A model generated the notes under the pieces. That model ran no database searches. It saw only the letters and a program-made list of their open reading frames with translations, and was not told where the DNA came from. A stretch of 64,000 bases of DNA, from the NCBI RefSeq assembly GCF_900103605.1, contig NZ_FNHY01000004.1:124001-188000 (forward strand), in the 5' to 3' direction. Each line of letters begins with the position of its first letter. Within the stretch, counting starts at the first letter, position 1. Positions 51,393-60,525 of the stretch are shown one piece after another. The stretch is from Psychrobacillus sp. OK028 (lineage in GTDB: Bacteria > Bacillota > Bacilli > Bacillales_A > Planococcaceae). The position numbers and the translations under genes were made by a program.

Positions 51393-52328
51393 CTAAGATT
51401 TCATTCCTCGTGATCTAGGATCTAGTACATCCCGTAACCATTCCCCAAGAAAAATAATTCCAAGGACTGTAATGGAAATAGCTACACCAGGAAAAGTCGA
51501 TAACCACCAACTAGTTGCAAGATGTTCCCTTCCTTCACTCAGCATAATACCCCATGAAATGGCAGGAGGTTGAATACCTAATCCTAAAAAACTTAAGGAA
51601 GATTCTGTAATAATAGTTCCAGCAATACTTAATGTTGAGATGACGATAATGGATGAAAAAACATTAGGTAAAATATGACGGAAGATAATATGATAATTTG
51701 AAACTCCAATTGTCTTCGCCGCTTTTACATATTCTCTTTCTTTGATACTGAGTGTTTCACTTCTAACTAAGCTTGCATACATAACCCAATTTGTTACACC
51801 AATGACGAAGATCAGTGTAAACAATCCAGGATTTAATACAGTCAAAAATACGATACAAAATAAGGTGGTAGGAATAGCTAAAAATGAATCTACGAATCTC
51901 ATAATAAGACTATCTAGAATTCCACCATAATAACCTGCAATAAGGCCAAATATAACACCTATTAATCCTCCGACGACAACAGAAAGTAGACCTACAATAA
52001 TAGATATTCTCGAACCATAAATAAGTCTACTTAAAATATCACGTCCGAGATTATCTGTACCTAGAATATGACTTAAATCCCCGTTAACAAGCCAAAATGG
52101 TGGCTTTAACATATTAGCCGTATCTATTTTATTTGGGTCGTATGGCGCGATGACCGGCGCTAACAATGCCATTAAACATACAGTCAACACGATAAAGAGA
52201 CCTACAACTCCCGTTTTGCTAGTTAATAACTTCTTTAAAAGAACCCGAAGCTTTTTACTCATGTTTTCTTTTTGTCTACTGCTCTCAACTGGATAAGGAG
52301 ATAGCTCAGCCTGATTATTCAATTCCAT
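51393..52328 (-). CDS. Dipeptide/oligopeptide permease (DppC/OppC-like)
   Basis: This is a 311-residue membrane protein. It has an N-terminal cytoplasmic segment of about 37 residues, six helices, and the inner-membrane permease motif EYVKAAKTIGVSNYHIIFRHILPN (EAA loop, about 200-225) that contacts the ATPases. The early TDTANML...GTDNLGRDILSRLIYGSR segment is typical of the DppC class. It heterodimerises with the DppB-like protein. AAGGAGGAGG precedes ATG 52328. It is the middle gene of the operon. Confidence 0.92.
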   Translation of the reverse strand: MELNNQAELSPYPVESSRQKENMSKKLRVLLKKLLTSKTGVVGLFIVLTVCLMALLAPVIAPYDPNKIDTANMLKPPFWLVNGDLSHILGTDNLGRDILSRLIYGSRISIIVGLLSVVVGGLIGVIFGLIAGYYGGILDSLIMRFVDSFLAIPTTLFCIVFLTVLNPGLFTLIFVIGVTNWVMYASLVRSETLSIKEREYVKAAKTIGVSNYHIIFRHILPNVFSSIIVISTLSIAGTIITESSLSFLGLGIQPPAISWGIMLSEGREHLATSWWLSTFPGVAISITVLGIIFLGEWLRDVLDPRSRGMKS

Positions 52329-52343
52329 CGATTTACCTCCTCC

Positions 52344-53261
52344 TTAATTAAACTTTATCCTTGGATCTAGTACACGGTACATGATATCAGTCAGTATATT
52401 GATAAATATAATCATGCTTGCTGTGACAAAAACTGCAGCTTGAATAATTGGAAGATCCTTTGCATATACCGCTTGTATTATCAATTGTCCAAGTCCTGGC
52501 CAAGCAAATATCATTTCCGTAATTAACGATCCACCAACTAAAGCAGCTGCTTGAAGGAAGGTAATCGTTATTACAGGTACCAAAGAATTTTTAAAGGCGT
52601 GTTTTATCACAACGGCTGAATATTTTAAGCCTTTGCTTCGTGCTGTTCGAATATAATCTTGATGAAGTATTTCTAACATACTAGAACGCACAAGACGTGT
52701 GATTTCTGCCGACATTGCCGTCCCTAAAGTAATAGCAGGCAAAACAATATGGGCATAGCTACCTGTTCCTGAAACCGGCAATACTTTTAATGTCACCGAA
52801 AAAACTAAAATCAGCATTATTCCTAGCCAAAAGTTTGGTATAGCTTTTCCTAATACAGAAAAGCTTGTTGCAAAAAAGTCAATGAACGTATTTGGTTTTA
52901 CTGCAGATAAAATGCCCAATGGAATAGCAATTAGAATTGCAATAATCATCGATGCAGTAGCTAACTCTAGCGTTGCAGGAAGTCTTTCTAACACAAGACC
53001 TAAAGCTGAAGTCCCGTATTGATAGGATTCACCAAAGTCCCCACGTAGCAAATCTAAGATATAATTGCCAAATTGGACATAAAACGGCTCATCAAATCCC
53101 AGCGCATGGCGAAACTGAGCTATCTCCTCTGGTGATGCATCTGCTGGCAACATTGTGGCAACAGGATCTCCAGCTATATAAACAAGAACAAAAATCATGA
53201 TTGTAACGATAAATAGAACTGGAGGAATTTGAAGTAATCTCTTAGCTAAATATTTCCACAC
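52344..53261 (-). CDS. Dipeptide/oligopeptide permease (DppB/OppB-like)
   Basis: This is a 305-residue membrane protein with about six helices, starting WKYLAKRLLQIPPVLFIVTIMIFVLVY as DppB proteins do. The ATPase-contact EAA loop is DYIRTARSKGLKYSAVVIKHAFKNSLVP (about 205-232). The motif ALGFDEPFYVQFGNYILDLLRGDFGESY in the first outside loop is class-typical. It has a GTG start at 53261 after AGGGAGAGG. It is 15 bp upstream of the DppC-like gene and downstream of the binding-protein gene, from which a 177-bp gap separates it. Confidence 0.92.
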   Translation of the reverse strand: MWKYLAKRLLQIPPVLFIVTIMIFVLVYIAGDPVATMLPADASPEEIAQFRHALGFDEPFYVQFGNYILDLLRGDFGESYQYGTSALGLVLERLPATLELATASMIIAILIAIPLGILSAVKPNTFIDFFATSFSVLGKAIPNFWLGIMLILVFSVTLKVLPVSGTGSYAHIVLPAITLGTAMSAEITRLVRSSMLEILHQDYIRTARSKGLKYSAVVIKHAFKNSLVPVITITFLQAAALVGGSLITEMIFAWPGLGQLIIQAVYAKDLPIIQAAVFVTASMIIFINILTDIMYRVLDPRIKFN

Positions 53262-53438
53262 GGCTATCCTCTCCCTTTTGTTGAACGGTGTAATATATTT
53301 TCGATAACAATTTTCCCTTTCACGTACATTGCTACTAAGCTTCTACACAACAAAGCTCTTAACGTTTTTATGGAAATTTCCCCTCTCTTTCTTATTAAAA
53401 AAGAGAGGGGTCATAAGCTTAGTGCTTCTTAAAATGTT

Positions 53439-54995
53439 TTACTTATTTGTTATATCTGGAATGTAAATAAGCTCATCCATTCTTGTTTCATACTCTAAAG
53501 ATTTAGAAACCCCAAAATATTGGTCAATTTGAAATAAAGGTAAAATTGGCTTATCCTCATTAACAATATCCTGAACACGTTGATACATTTTAATGCGAGC
53601 ACTTTCATCCATTGACGTTGCAGCATCGCTTAATAACTGGTCAACTTCTGGGTTGCTATAACCATTAATCGAACTAGCACGATCCGTTCCATAGTAATCT
53701 AGTGACTGACCAGCATCAAAAAACGACGAACCTAATGCTATTAAATAGCCATCTTTAAATTTTTGCTGTTCTCTTAGCTCTACGAATGCCTCCCACTTCA
53801 TTAGATTCATTTCTGTTTTGATACCTGCTTCTTGAAGCATCCCAGCAATCAGCTGCATTACTTCACGGTCTTGAATATACCTTCCAGTTGGACCAGATAA
53901 TTCAATAGTCAGCCCATCTGCATATCCTGCTTCTGCCAATAGCTGCTTTGCTTTTGTAACATCGTAGTTATACTTTCCATATAAATCCTCTTGTGCGCCT
54001 AAGTCTCCTGGGTTCACACGTGAAAGAGACGGAGTTCCACCACCATTTAACAAACTATCCACGATTGCTTGGTCATTAATGGCATAATCCATCGCTTCAC
54101 GCACTTTCACATCCGAAGTTGCCCAGCCTTCCTGTGTTCGAAGAAACATCATATAATTCCGATTAGAAGGTCCATTTACAATTTGGCTGTTGTCAGAACT
54201 TTTTACCCTTTCCCAATCACTTGGAGGAACATTTGCAACGATATCAATGTTTCCTGACAAAAGTTCAGCAACCCTAGTTGAATCCTCAGGAATTGCTCTG
54301 AAAATAACCTTGTCAACATTTGTTACTTTCTTTCCAAAATAATCAGGATTTGGCTCTAATACAACCTGGTTATCCCTTTTCCATTCAACAAATTTTAATG
54401 GCCCAGATCCAACTGGACTATTTTCAAAGTGCTCCCAACCATTTTCTTCAATATAATCCTTTGGTAAAATACCAGACGCTTGCCTTGAGATTCTGCTCAA
54501 AATCATCGGATCTGGTTCAGTTGTAATGATTTGAAACGTTAGATCATCCAATACTTTAACTTCTTTTATCGTGTCATAATCCCCATGGTTTCGAAGAGTA
54601 TCATCTTTTGCAACTCTTTCAAGTGTAAATTTAACGTCGTCAGCCGTTAAATCTTCCCCATTATGAAACTTTACTCCTTCGTTGAGTTTAAACTCCACAG
54701 TTGTATCGTCAATTCGATTCCACTCTTTTGCTAAATGGGGTTGAATTTCTCCTGCCTTGTCTCTCATCAATAAATAATCAAATACATTAACGTGTATAGC
54801 CTCTGTAGTTGTAGTTGTATGGTTATGAATATCCCATGTCATAAGATCTGGACCTAGGGAAATGGTTAATGTCTTATCCTCTTCCTTGGAAGCTTCTGGA
54901 GCAGTACTTTTCGATGTAGTCGTAGTAGTACAGCCAGCTAATAGTAAGATAGAAACTAGTGCACAAATCGTAAAAGTTGAAAATTTGAACCTCAT
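53439..54995 (-). CDS. Peptide/acyl-amino-acid-binding lipoprotein (SBP_bac_5)
   Basis: This is a 518-residue family-5 solute-binding protein. Its signal peptide ends in lipobox LLLAGC (Cys near 22), followed by a Thr/Ser/Ala-rich linker. The family signature is FKLNEGVKFHNGEDLTADDVKFTLERV near residues 100-126; domain III is in the C-terminal half (SSINGYSNPEVDQLLSDAA). It delivers peptides or nickel-like or acyl-amino-acid ligands to the permeases. The neighbouring M20D hydrolase suggests amide-linked substrates. A GGGGGAT site precedes ATG 54995. Confidence 0.92.
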   Translation of the reverse strand: MRFKFSTFTICALVSILLLAGCTTTTTSKSTAPEASKEEDKTLTISLGPDLMTWDIHNHTTTTTEAIHVNVFDYLLMRDKAGEIQPHLAKEWNRIDDTTVEFKLNEGVKFHNGEDLTADDVKFTLERVAKDDTLRNHGDYDTIKEVKVLDDLTFQIITTEPDPMILSRISRQASGILPKDYIEENGWEHFENSPVGSGPLKFVEWKRDNQVVLEPNPDYFGKKVTNVDKVIFRAIPEDSTRVAELLSGNIDIVANVPPSDWERVKSSDNSQIVNGPSNRNYMMFLRTQEGWATSDVKVREAMDYAINDQAIVDSLLNGGGTPSLSRVNPGDLGAQEDLYGKYNYDVTKAKQLLAEAGYADGLTIELSGPTGRYIQDREVMQLIAGMLQEAGIKTEMNLMKWEAFVELREQQKFKDGYLIALGSSFFDAGQSLDYYGTDRASSINGYSNPEVDQLLSDAATSMDESARIKMYQRVQDIVNEDKPILPLFQIDQYFGVSKSLEYETRMDELIYIPDITNK

Positions 54996-55028
54996 ATAAA
55001 TCCCCCTTGTTTTTGATTAGTAAATTTA

Positions 55029-56237
55029 TTAATTAGTTGACACAAGTTCTTCAGAATCGCTTTCTAATGTTTGTTTTGCAACTATGAATTCAGTTTTAAT
55101 CTTATCTAACAAATCCGGTGAACAAACTAAATCTAGACAAGTCCCACTTAAAGTCTTAGCAGCAGCTATAATTGCTTCATTTCCATCTTTACTTTTAGAG
55201 GCTTCCACCCATTCTTCCGTATGGTTTGATGTTCCATAAGGGACAAAGGAAACACGAATACATGCACCAGGCACGCGGTGAGTGACAATACTGAAATCAG
55301 TTGAACCAGTTCTTTCACGCGGTGGCGTAATATTCTTCGCACCTGAAAAACGTGCATTTTCTAAAAGTAAATCATTTAAACTTTGAACGTTCAGCTTATT
55401 CTCCAGTGATTTTAATGGATGGATGATTACCTCAGTTCCAGTAGCTAATGCTGCACCTCTTGCTACATTAAACACCCTTTCCACAACTTCATTTAAATAG
55501 TTTCGATCCTTCGCACGAACGGAAAATTTGGCTGCTGCTCTTTTTGGTACAATGTTTGGGGCCTTCCCCCCATCCGTGATGATGCCATGAATTCGAACAT
55601 CGGTACGAACATGCTCTCGTAAATACTCCATGCCATTAAAGGTCATAAGAACACCATCTAATGCACTAATTCCCTGTTCAGGAGCTACAGCAGCATGTGA
55701 TTCCTTTCCAATGAATTCAAATTCAAAGTTATCTACAGCTAGTGATCTCCCATCAACTGTTGTTCGGTCACCACCGTGCATCATTAAGGCCACATCTAGA
55801 TGGTCAAAATATCCTCCTCTCGCCATCGGAATCTTCCCACTTGTTGTCTCTTCTGCAGGTGTGCCGATGACTTGAATCGTCACATTATGCTGACCAAGTT
55901 GTCTTGAAAGAGCAATAGCTGCCCCTAAAACAGATGCAGATTGAAGGTTATGTCCACATCCATGTCCAAGATCTTTTAACGCGTCATATTCACAAAGTAA
56001 ACCAATTACCGGACCACCTGATCCATTTATATAGGTGGCGATAAAGGCCGTATCTAATCCAGCTATTCCTTTTTCAATAGTAAAGCCATAATTCTCTAAT
56101 GTGTCCGTAATTTTCTGAACTGCCTTAAATTCCTCATTACCAAGTTCAGGATTATCATGGATGTAATCACTAATACTAAATAAAACATCACTTAAACTTT
56201 CTACTTCGTTAAACAATACACTTTTCTCATCCAGCAA
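55029..56237 (-). CDS. M20D amidohydrolase (PM20D2/AbgB-like)
   Basis: This is a 402-residue zinc-dependent amidohydrolase. It shows CGHNLQSASVLGAAIAL near residues 90-110 (the His/Cys metal-site loop), GTPAEETTSGK, MMHGGDRT near 150 and IHGIITDGGKAPNIVPKRAAAKFSVRAKD near 215-245. This is the pattern of p-aminobenzoyl-glutamate and beta-alanyl-lysine dipeptide hydrolases. The substrate is probably brought in by the ABC importer encoded downstream. TTG 56237 is favoured since GAGGTG lies six bases upstream; a GTG nine bases earlier overlaps that site. First gene of the module. Confidence 0.87.
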   Translation of the reverse strand: MLDEKSVLFNEVESLSDVLFSISDYIHDNPELGNEEFKAVQKITDTLENYGFTIEKGIAGLDTAFIATYINGSGGPVIGLLCEYDALKDLGHGCGHNLQSASVLGAAIALSRQLGQHNVTIQVIGTPAEETTSGKIPMARGGYFDHLDVALMMHGGDRTTVDGRSLAVDNFEFEFIGKESHAAVAPEQGISALDGVLMTFNGMEYLREHVRTDVRIHGIITDGGKAPNIVPKRAAAKFSVRAKDRNYLNEVVERVFNVARGAALATGTEVIIHPLKSLENKLNVQSLNDLLLENARFSGAKNITPPRERTGSTDFSIVTHRVPGACIRVSFVPYGTSNHTEEWVEASKSKDGNEAIIAAAKTLSGTCLDLVCSPDLLDKIKTEFIVAKQTLESDSEELVSTN

Positions 56238-56537
56238 AATCCACACCTCTGCTCTACCTAGTTTTCTTTTAAAACATAAAACGATAAAAAAGAAAATATT
56301 AAATTTTCAGATTCATTAGCCTAATATTAATGAAATCGAGAATTAAAGGGAAATTCAAAAATGTTAAGGTAGTTATAAATAAATTCTATAGTTGTCTTAT
56401 AAAGAGGTATTAAAATGCTTTTTCTTAATTTTTTATGTATGCAAGATAATAGTTTAACATAATTGAGAATTTTAAAAATTATTATAACTAGGTATGAAGA
56501 ACGAAATAGGTATTTTCAAGATTGGACTGAAAAGAGT
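56238..56537. promoter_or_regulatory. Upstream region of the peptide-uptake module
   Basis: This AT-rich region before the hydrolase gene must hold the operon promoter. LysR proteins bind T-N11-A sites, which are too common in this AT-rich DNA to choose one. I see no other gene or stable hairpin here. Confidence 0.35.
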
Positions 56538-56590
56538 GAAAGGTACAAGGATCGTATTGAATTCTGAATTGATTTGGAACCTGATACCCA
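56538..56590 (+). repeat. Palindromic ~50 bp repeat, copy B
   Basis: AAAGGTACAAGGATCGTATT, then GAATTCTGAATTGATTTGGA and ACCTGATACC. It is a direct repeat of copy A at 48259. Its ends AAGG/CC and GGTA/TACC are partly complementary. Confidence 0.7.
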
Positions 56591-56612
56591 ATAAGTACAC
56601 AAGGACAAAAAA

Positions 56613-56661
56613 AGGAAAGAAAAAAGCGCAATCCTAATAGGACTGCGCTTCTTCTTTCCCT
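56613..56661. terminator. Strong hairpin
   Basis: AAGCGCA-TCCT pairs with AGGA-TGCGCTT (one mismatch), extended by GGAAAGAA and TTCTTTCC. No intact gene ends here. It may have served the broken sigma gene at 56729. Confidence 0.65.
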
Positions 56662-56728
56662 GAAGGGGAATACACTCGGAAAATTTGTTAATGTTGCCTT
56701 AGTTAAACCGTTACTGACAATTCCACAT

Positions 56729-57098
56729 TCATATTTCCTTCAAAAGCCTTCTGACAAATCTACTGAATGGGGTATCAAATCGCCTTTCGTTAGCTAATAA
56801 TTCAGTAATGATTTCATCATTGTCTGTAGCAAAATGGCGAGACTCTTTTCGAATAAAATCGATCGATTTAAAAACTAAAATTTTTGTAATCCAACTCAAA
56901 AAACTTTCAGATTTTTTTAATTTTTTTATTGAAATGTATGCTGTGTAAATAGTTTCTTGGTAGAGGTCAAGAGCATCTGTTCATTTCTAACATATTCATA
57001 GGCTGTCCGATACATCTTATGTCGACAGAGTCAACCAGTTGTTCAAATGTCTCATCTTCACCTTTTTTTGCTTTTCTTACTAATGTAGCCATATCCAT
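56729..57098 (-). pseudogene. ECF sigma factor, broken by two frameshifts and truncated
   Basis: ATG 57098 (AAAGGAGAG upstream) reads MDMATLVRKAKKGEDETFEQLVDS. A shift near 57020 gives MYRTAYEYVRNEQ and a second shift near 56978 gives ALDLYQETIYTAYISIKKLKKSESFLSWITKILVFKSIDFIRKESR. It ends RRLLKEI at 56729. This is the sigma region 2 with both flanking parts, but no region 4 remains. The three frames together span about 120 residues versus 170-180 in intact ECF sigmas. It has lost promoter recognition. Confidence 0.75.
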
Positions 57099-57417
57099 TT
57101 CGGCTCTCCTTTCATTTATGCAATAAGGTCGAATGAGGAAGTAAATAGGTTGCAAAATAATGAAAATATAGTAACCCCATACTTGCCTGCCTATTCGCAA
57201 GCCTGCTACTTCGATATGGCTATTTAATCGTTGCACCCCTTCATTTAGTAGGCAGGCCGGTAGCGGTTTGTTCCTACGCTGGGACCATTCTACTAAGTAG
57301 GACATACCCCGAAAGATATCATTTTCGAAAACCTTGGAAAACAAGGATTCATCCACTCCATATCGATGATGTGCTCACTTTCTTTGGAACATACAAGACT
57401 ATGTTCAATCAAGTAAT

Positions 57418-57651
57418 GTGCACCTTCATCCAAGAAAACGGTCATTGTTTTTAATATCTGCTTGTTCAGAGTCTGATGTAGAAGACACAAACATAGAAGT
57501 AATTAAAAAAGTTCTTGAGCTTCAGTTCACTGGTCCAGATGAGGAATTTATGGAGCTATTATGGAACCCTATTACAAATTTACAGCTAATATCAGCTATA
57601 CATCGCATCAGAATTGGCGTCATTTTCTATAACATTATTAGAAATAACTAA
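57418..57651 (+). pseudogene. Degraded lipoprotein gene fragment
   Basis: The frame reads RSLFLISACSESDVEDTNIEVIKKVLELQFTGPDEEFMELLWNP. The start looks like the end of a signal peptide with lipobox LISAC, and the rest looks like the opening of a secreted domain. After this the sense appears to move to another frame (EPYYKFTANISYTSHQNWRHFL then stop), as if an internal part had been deleted. No good ribosome site is visible. I cannot name the family. Confidence 0.4.
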
Positions 57652-57691
57652 TATGTATCTTGTAAATTCTCCAATTAAGAACTAATATCCT

Positions 57692-57738
57692 TCTTCAACA
57701 AACCTGCCGCGTTAGTTTAAGTGTAATATTTCACAAAC
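57692..57738 (+). repeat. Short form of the cassette repeat, R8
   Basis: TTCTTCAACAAACCTGCCGC is joined directly to GTTAGTTTAAGTGTAATATT and TCACAA. Like R2a it has the left half and right flank of the long repeat without the central stem. It lies about 90 bp 3' of the minus-strand GNAT gene. Confidence 0.8.
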
Positions 57739-57787
57739 AATACCACCTCACGAAATTTAACTCTAGCCTTTAACATAGCCTGATTTA

Positions 57788-57828
57788 AAAAAAGCAGCGA
57801 ACAAATCAACAAAATTTGCTCGCTGCTA
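57788..57828 (-). terminator. Terminator of the double-GNAT gene
   Basis: AGCAGCGA-CAAAT pairs with ATTTG-TCGCTGCT (one A-C mismatch). Seven A on the plus side give the T-run. Confidence 0.85.
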
Positions 57829-57830
57829 GA

Positions 57831-58694
57831 TTACTCTTTTTTATAAAAATGCGTGTTACTCACTGTTGTAAATCCTGCTTTTTCATAAATAGATAATGCC
57901 TGATCATTGTCTGTTTCTACATCCAAATAGACGGACGCTTTTCCCATTCGATTCGCTTCGTTTTTACTCCAGTTTAATAAATTGGACGCCACTCCTTTGC
58001 CACGTGCTTTTTCATGCACAGCAAGTCCTGTAACCCATAGCTTTTCAGCGTCATCGACTAAAGTAAACGTTCCTACTAATTCATCACGGAATTTGGCAAT
58101 CATCAAATGGCGATTTGGCGTTTGTGTATTAAATGCGATTAACTCTCTGGCTTCTTGTTCTGTGTCACCAAATGCGTTTACTAATACGCCAAGAATTGCT
58201 GACTCCTCGTTCGAATAATGTGAAATTTCCACTTCACTATCTAACTCCACTGTTCCTGCCACAGCTACCATCGTTCTCTCAGAAAAATCCAAAGCATAAC
58301 CAAACTTCCGAAGAAGCTGATGACCCGCTTCCGAGCTTTCAGGAATTAATGCAAGATCCGCAGCTGCTCCTCTAATTTCTAAATTCCTGCCTAGTTCGGT
58401 TACTAATTGTTGCGCTATACCTAATCTCCTCACAGTAGGTAGCACAACACAACTCCACTCAAAATCCAGTGTAGCTATTCGATCAATAGAGGTCAAAACG
58501 CCAACTAATTGGTCGCTTTCATCATAGGCTACTATGCAAAATCCTTTTGTGAAATAATCGGATATCTCTTCCACGCTCAATAGAGAGGTATAATCCATTT
58601 TATCCACTGTTTCTGCTTCAGCTATCAATTGTTCTATTTCTTCCATTGTCTCCTGGTCTAACGGAAACGACACAGTCATTATAGATATATTCAT
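57831..58694 (-). CDS. Acetyltransferase with two GNAT domains
   Basis: This is a 287-residue protein with two tandem GNAT folds. Domain 1 (about 1-145) has VVLPTVRRLGIAQQLVTELGRNLE. Domain 2 (about 150-287) has the clear acetyl-CoA loop VTGLAVHEKARGKGVASNLLNWSKNEANRMGKASVYLDVETDNDQALSIYEKAGF. Similar architecture occurs in mycothiol synthase and in several Bacillus proteins of unknown substrate. Domain 2 is likely catalytic. AAGGAG precedes ATG 58694. It lies 10 bp downstream of the ABC exporter pair and is probably in the same operon. Confidence 0.87.
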   Translation of the reverse strand: MNISIMTVSFPLDQETMEEIEQLIAEAETVDKMDYTSLLSVEEISDYFTKGFCIVAYDESDQLVGVLTSIDRIATLDFEWSCVVLPTVRRLGIAQQLVTELGRNLEIRGAAADLALIPESSEAGHQLLRKFGYALDFSERTMVAVAGTVELDSEVEISHYSNEESAILGVLVNAFGDTEQEARELIAFNTQTPNRHLMIAKFRDELVGTFTLVDDAEKLWVTGLAVHEKARGKGVASNLLNWSKNEANRMGKASVYLDVETDNDQALSIYEKAGFTTVSNTHFYKKE

Positions 58695-58704
58695 GTATTT
58701 CTCC

Positions 58705-60525
58705 TTAAATCTTTGAATTCGTTAACATACTATAATATCTGCCTCGCTTTTGCAACAGCTCTTCCTGTGGTCCAGACTCTACTAGTTTCCCAGCTTCCAT
58801 CACAAATATTAAATCTGCCTGGCGAATCGTATTTAATCGATGGGCTATGACAAAGCTTGTTCTGCCTTCCATCAATCGTTCCAAGGCTTCTTGAATTTTC
58901 ATTTCTGTAACCGTATCTATACTAGACGTTGCTTCATCTAACAATAGAATTGCTGGATCTGCAACTAAAGCTCTGGCAATGGATAATAACTGCTTTTGCC
59001 CCTGACTAATTTCTCCTCCATCCGCCGATAAAATAGTATCGTAGCCATCCGGTAATTTCATGATGAAATCATGTGCATTTGCTTCTTTCGCTGCGTTTAG
59101 TACCTCTTCATCTGTCGCATTAAGTTTGCCATAACGAATATTTTCTCTGACCGTCATTTCGAATAAAAACGGATCCTGTAAAACAAATGCCGTTTGGCTA
59201 CGTAGCGTATGTCTAGGCAACTGATCAATAGGAATACCATCCACTAGTATGCGACCACCATTTACTTCATAAAAACGTGCAAGCAATTGCATTATAGTAG
59301 TTTTCCCTGCTCCTGTAGCTCCAACTAATGCAGCAGTTTTCCCTGACTCCACATGAAAGGAAACGTCGGAAATCGTCGGAGACTCATCTTCTTTATTGTA
59401 ATAAAACGTTACATCTTCAAAAGTAACATTACCTTTCAGCTTATACTCTGTATGATCGATAGCAGCATCTTCTTCCATAGGCTCATCCATAATAGCAAAA
59501 ACACGCTCTGCTCCTGCGATTGCAGAAAGCACCGTATTAAATTGGTTCGCTAAGTCATTCAATGGACGAGTAAACTGCCTCGAATACTCCGTGAAAATAA
59601 CAATTTCCCCTATTGTCACGTGCCCATAATAGGCTAATAATCCGCCTGCCGCAGCAACTAAGGTAAAACTTGTATTGTTCAACAAGTTCATCACTTTTGG
59701 TATGAAACCTGAATAAGTTAAAGCCCAGAACCCGGTTAGTTTTAAACGCTCACTTTTAAGTGCAAACTCTTCTTGCATCCTACTTTCTTGAGAGAAAGCT
59801 TTTACAATTCGTTGTCCAGAAATGGTCTCTTCAATCATTCCATTTAGCTCACCTACTGCTTTTTGCTGCTCCTTGAACAATTTAGACGTTCTTTTTGTAA
59901 TCCAGCGCATCGCAAAATACATAAATGGCACAATTATAAGCGTGATTAAAGTCATTAGTGGACTAAGTAATAACATGACCACAGTTGTCCCAACTAAAGT
60001 AAGAATACTTGAGAATACTTGTATGAGAGATGAGTTCAATGTTTGACTTACGTTTTCAATATCATTCGTCATCCTACTCATTAACTCTCCGTGCTGACGT
60101 TTATCAAAAAAGGACACTGGAAGCTTCTGTAAATGTTCAAATAATCCAGTTCTAAGTCTATAGATGGTTTGCTGTGATATACCAATCATCCAATAGCTTT
60201 GTAAGTATGTCGTTAAAGAGAAGAGTAGGTACACAATGAGTATTACACCTATAATTTTAGCTAAACCCTCAAAAATACTTTTGGAAATATGTTCATCCAC
60301 AATAACCCCTATTAAATATGGGCCAATTAACGCTAGAGCGGAACTGGCGATGACCATCAACATAACAATAATTAAAAGAAATCGCTGTTCATCGACCAAC
60401 TGCCATATTCTTTTTAAAACGCCTTTCCAATCAGATGCTTTATCGACTTTCTTTTTATGATCTTTCTTTAAATCTTCTTTAGTAATAATAGGCTCATAGC
60501 CAAAAGGTTTACGAATGAAGTTCAT
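58705..60525 (-). CDS. Heterodimeric ABC multidrug exporter, subunit with the canonical catalytic residues (YfiC-like)
   Basis: This is a 606-residue half-transporter with six membrane helices (about 45-330) and an NBD. It has Walker A GATGAGKTT, a divergent signature ISQGQKQLLSIARAL, Walker B AILLLDEATSSID with the catalytic Glu and H-loop FVIAHRL. With the partner at 60509 it forms one canonical and one degenerate ATP site, the pattern of BmrC/BmrD, YheI/H and YfiB/C pairs. It has an N-terminal extension of about 40 residues compared with its partner. AGAGGGGGG precedes ATG 60525; the start overlaps the partner's stop by 17 nt. Confidence 0.9.
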   Translation of the reverse strand: MNFIRKPFGYEPIITKEDLKKDHKKKVDKASDWKGVLKRIWQLVDEQRFLLIIVMLMVIASSALALIGPYLIGVIVDEHISKSIFEGLAKIIGVILIVYLLFSLTTYLQSYWMIGISQQTIYRLRTGLFEHLQKLPVSFFDKRQHGELMSRMTNDIENVSQTLNSSLIQVFSSILTLVGTTVVMLLLSPLMTLITLIIVPFMYFAMRWITKRTSKLFKEQQKAVGELNGMIEETISGQRIVKAFSQESRMQEEFALKSERLKLTGFWALTYSGFIPKVMNLLNNTSFTLVAAAGGLLAYYGHVTIGEIVIFTEYSRQFTRPLNDLANQFNTVLSAIAGAERVFAIMDEPMEEDAAIDHTEYKLKGNVTFEDVTFYYNKEDESPTISDVSFHVESGKTAALVGATGAGKTTIMQLLARFYEVNGGRILVDGIPIDQLPRHTLRSQTAFVLQDPFLFEMTVRENIRYGKLNATDEEVLNAAKEANAHDFIMKLPDGYDTILSADGGEISQGQKQLLSIARALVADPAILLLDEATSSIDTVTEMKIQEALERLMEGRTSFVIAHRLNTIRQADLIFVMEAGKLVESGPQEELLQKRGRYYSMLTNSKI

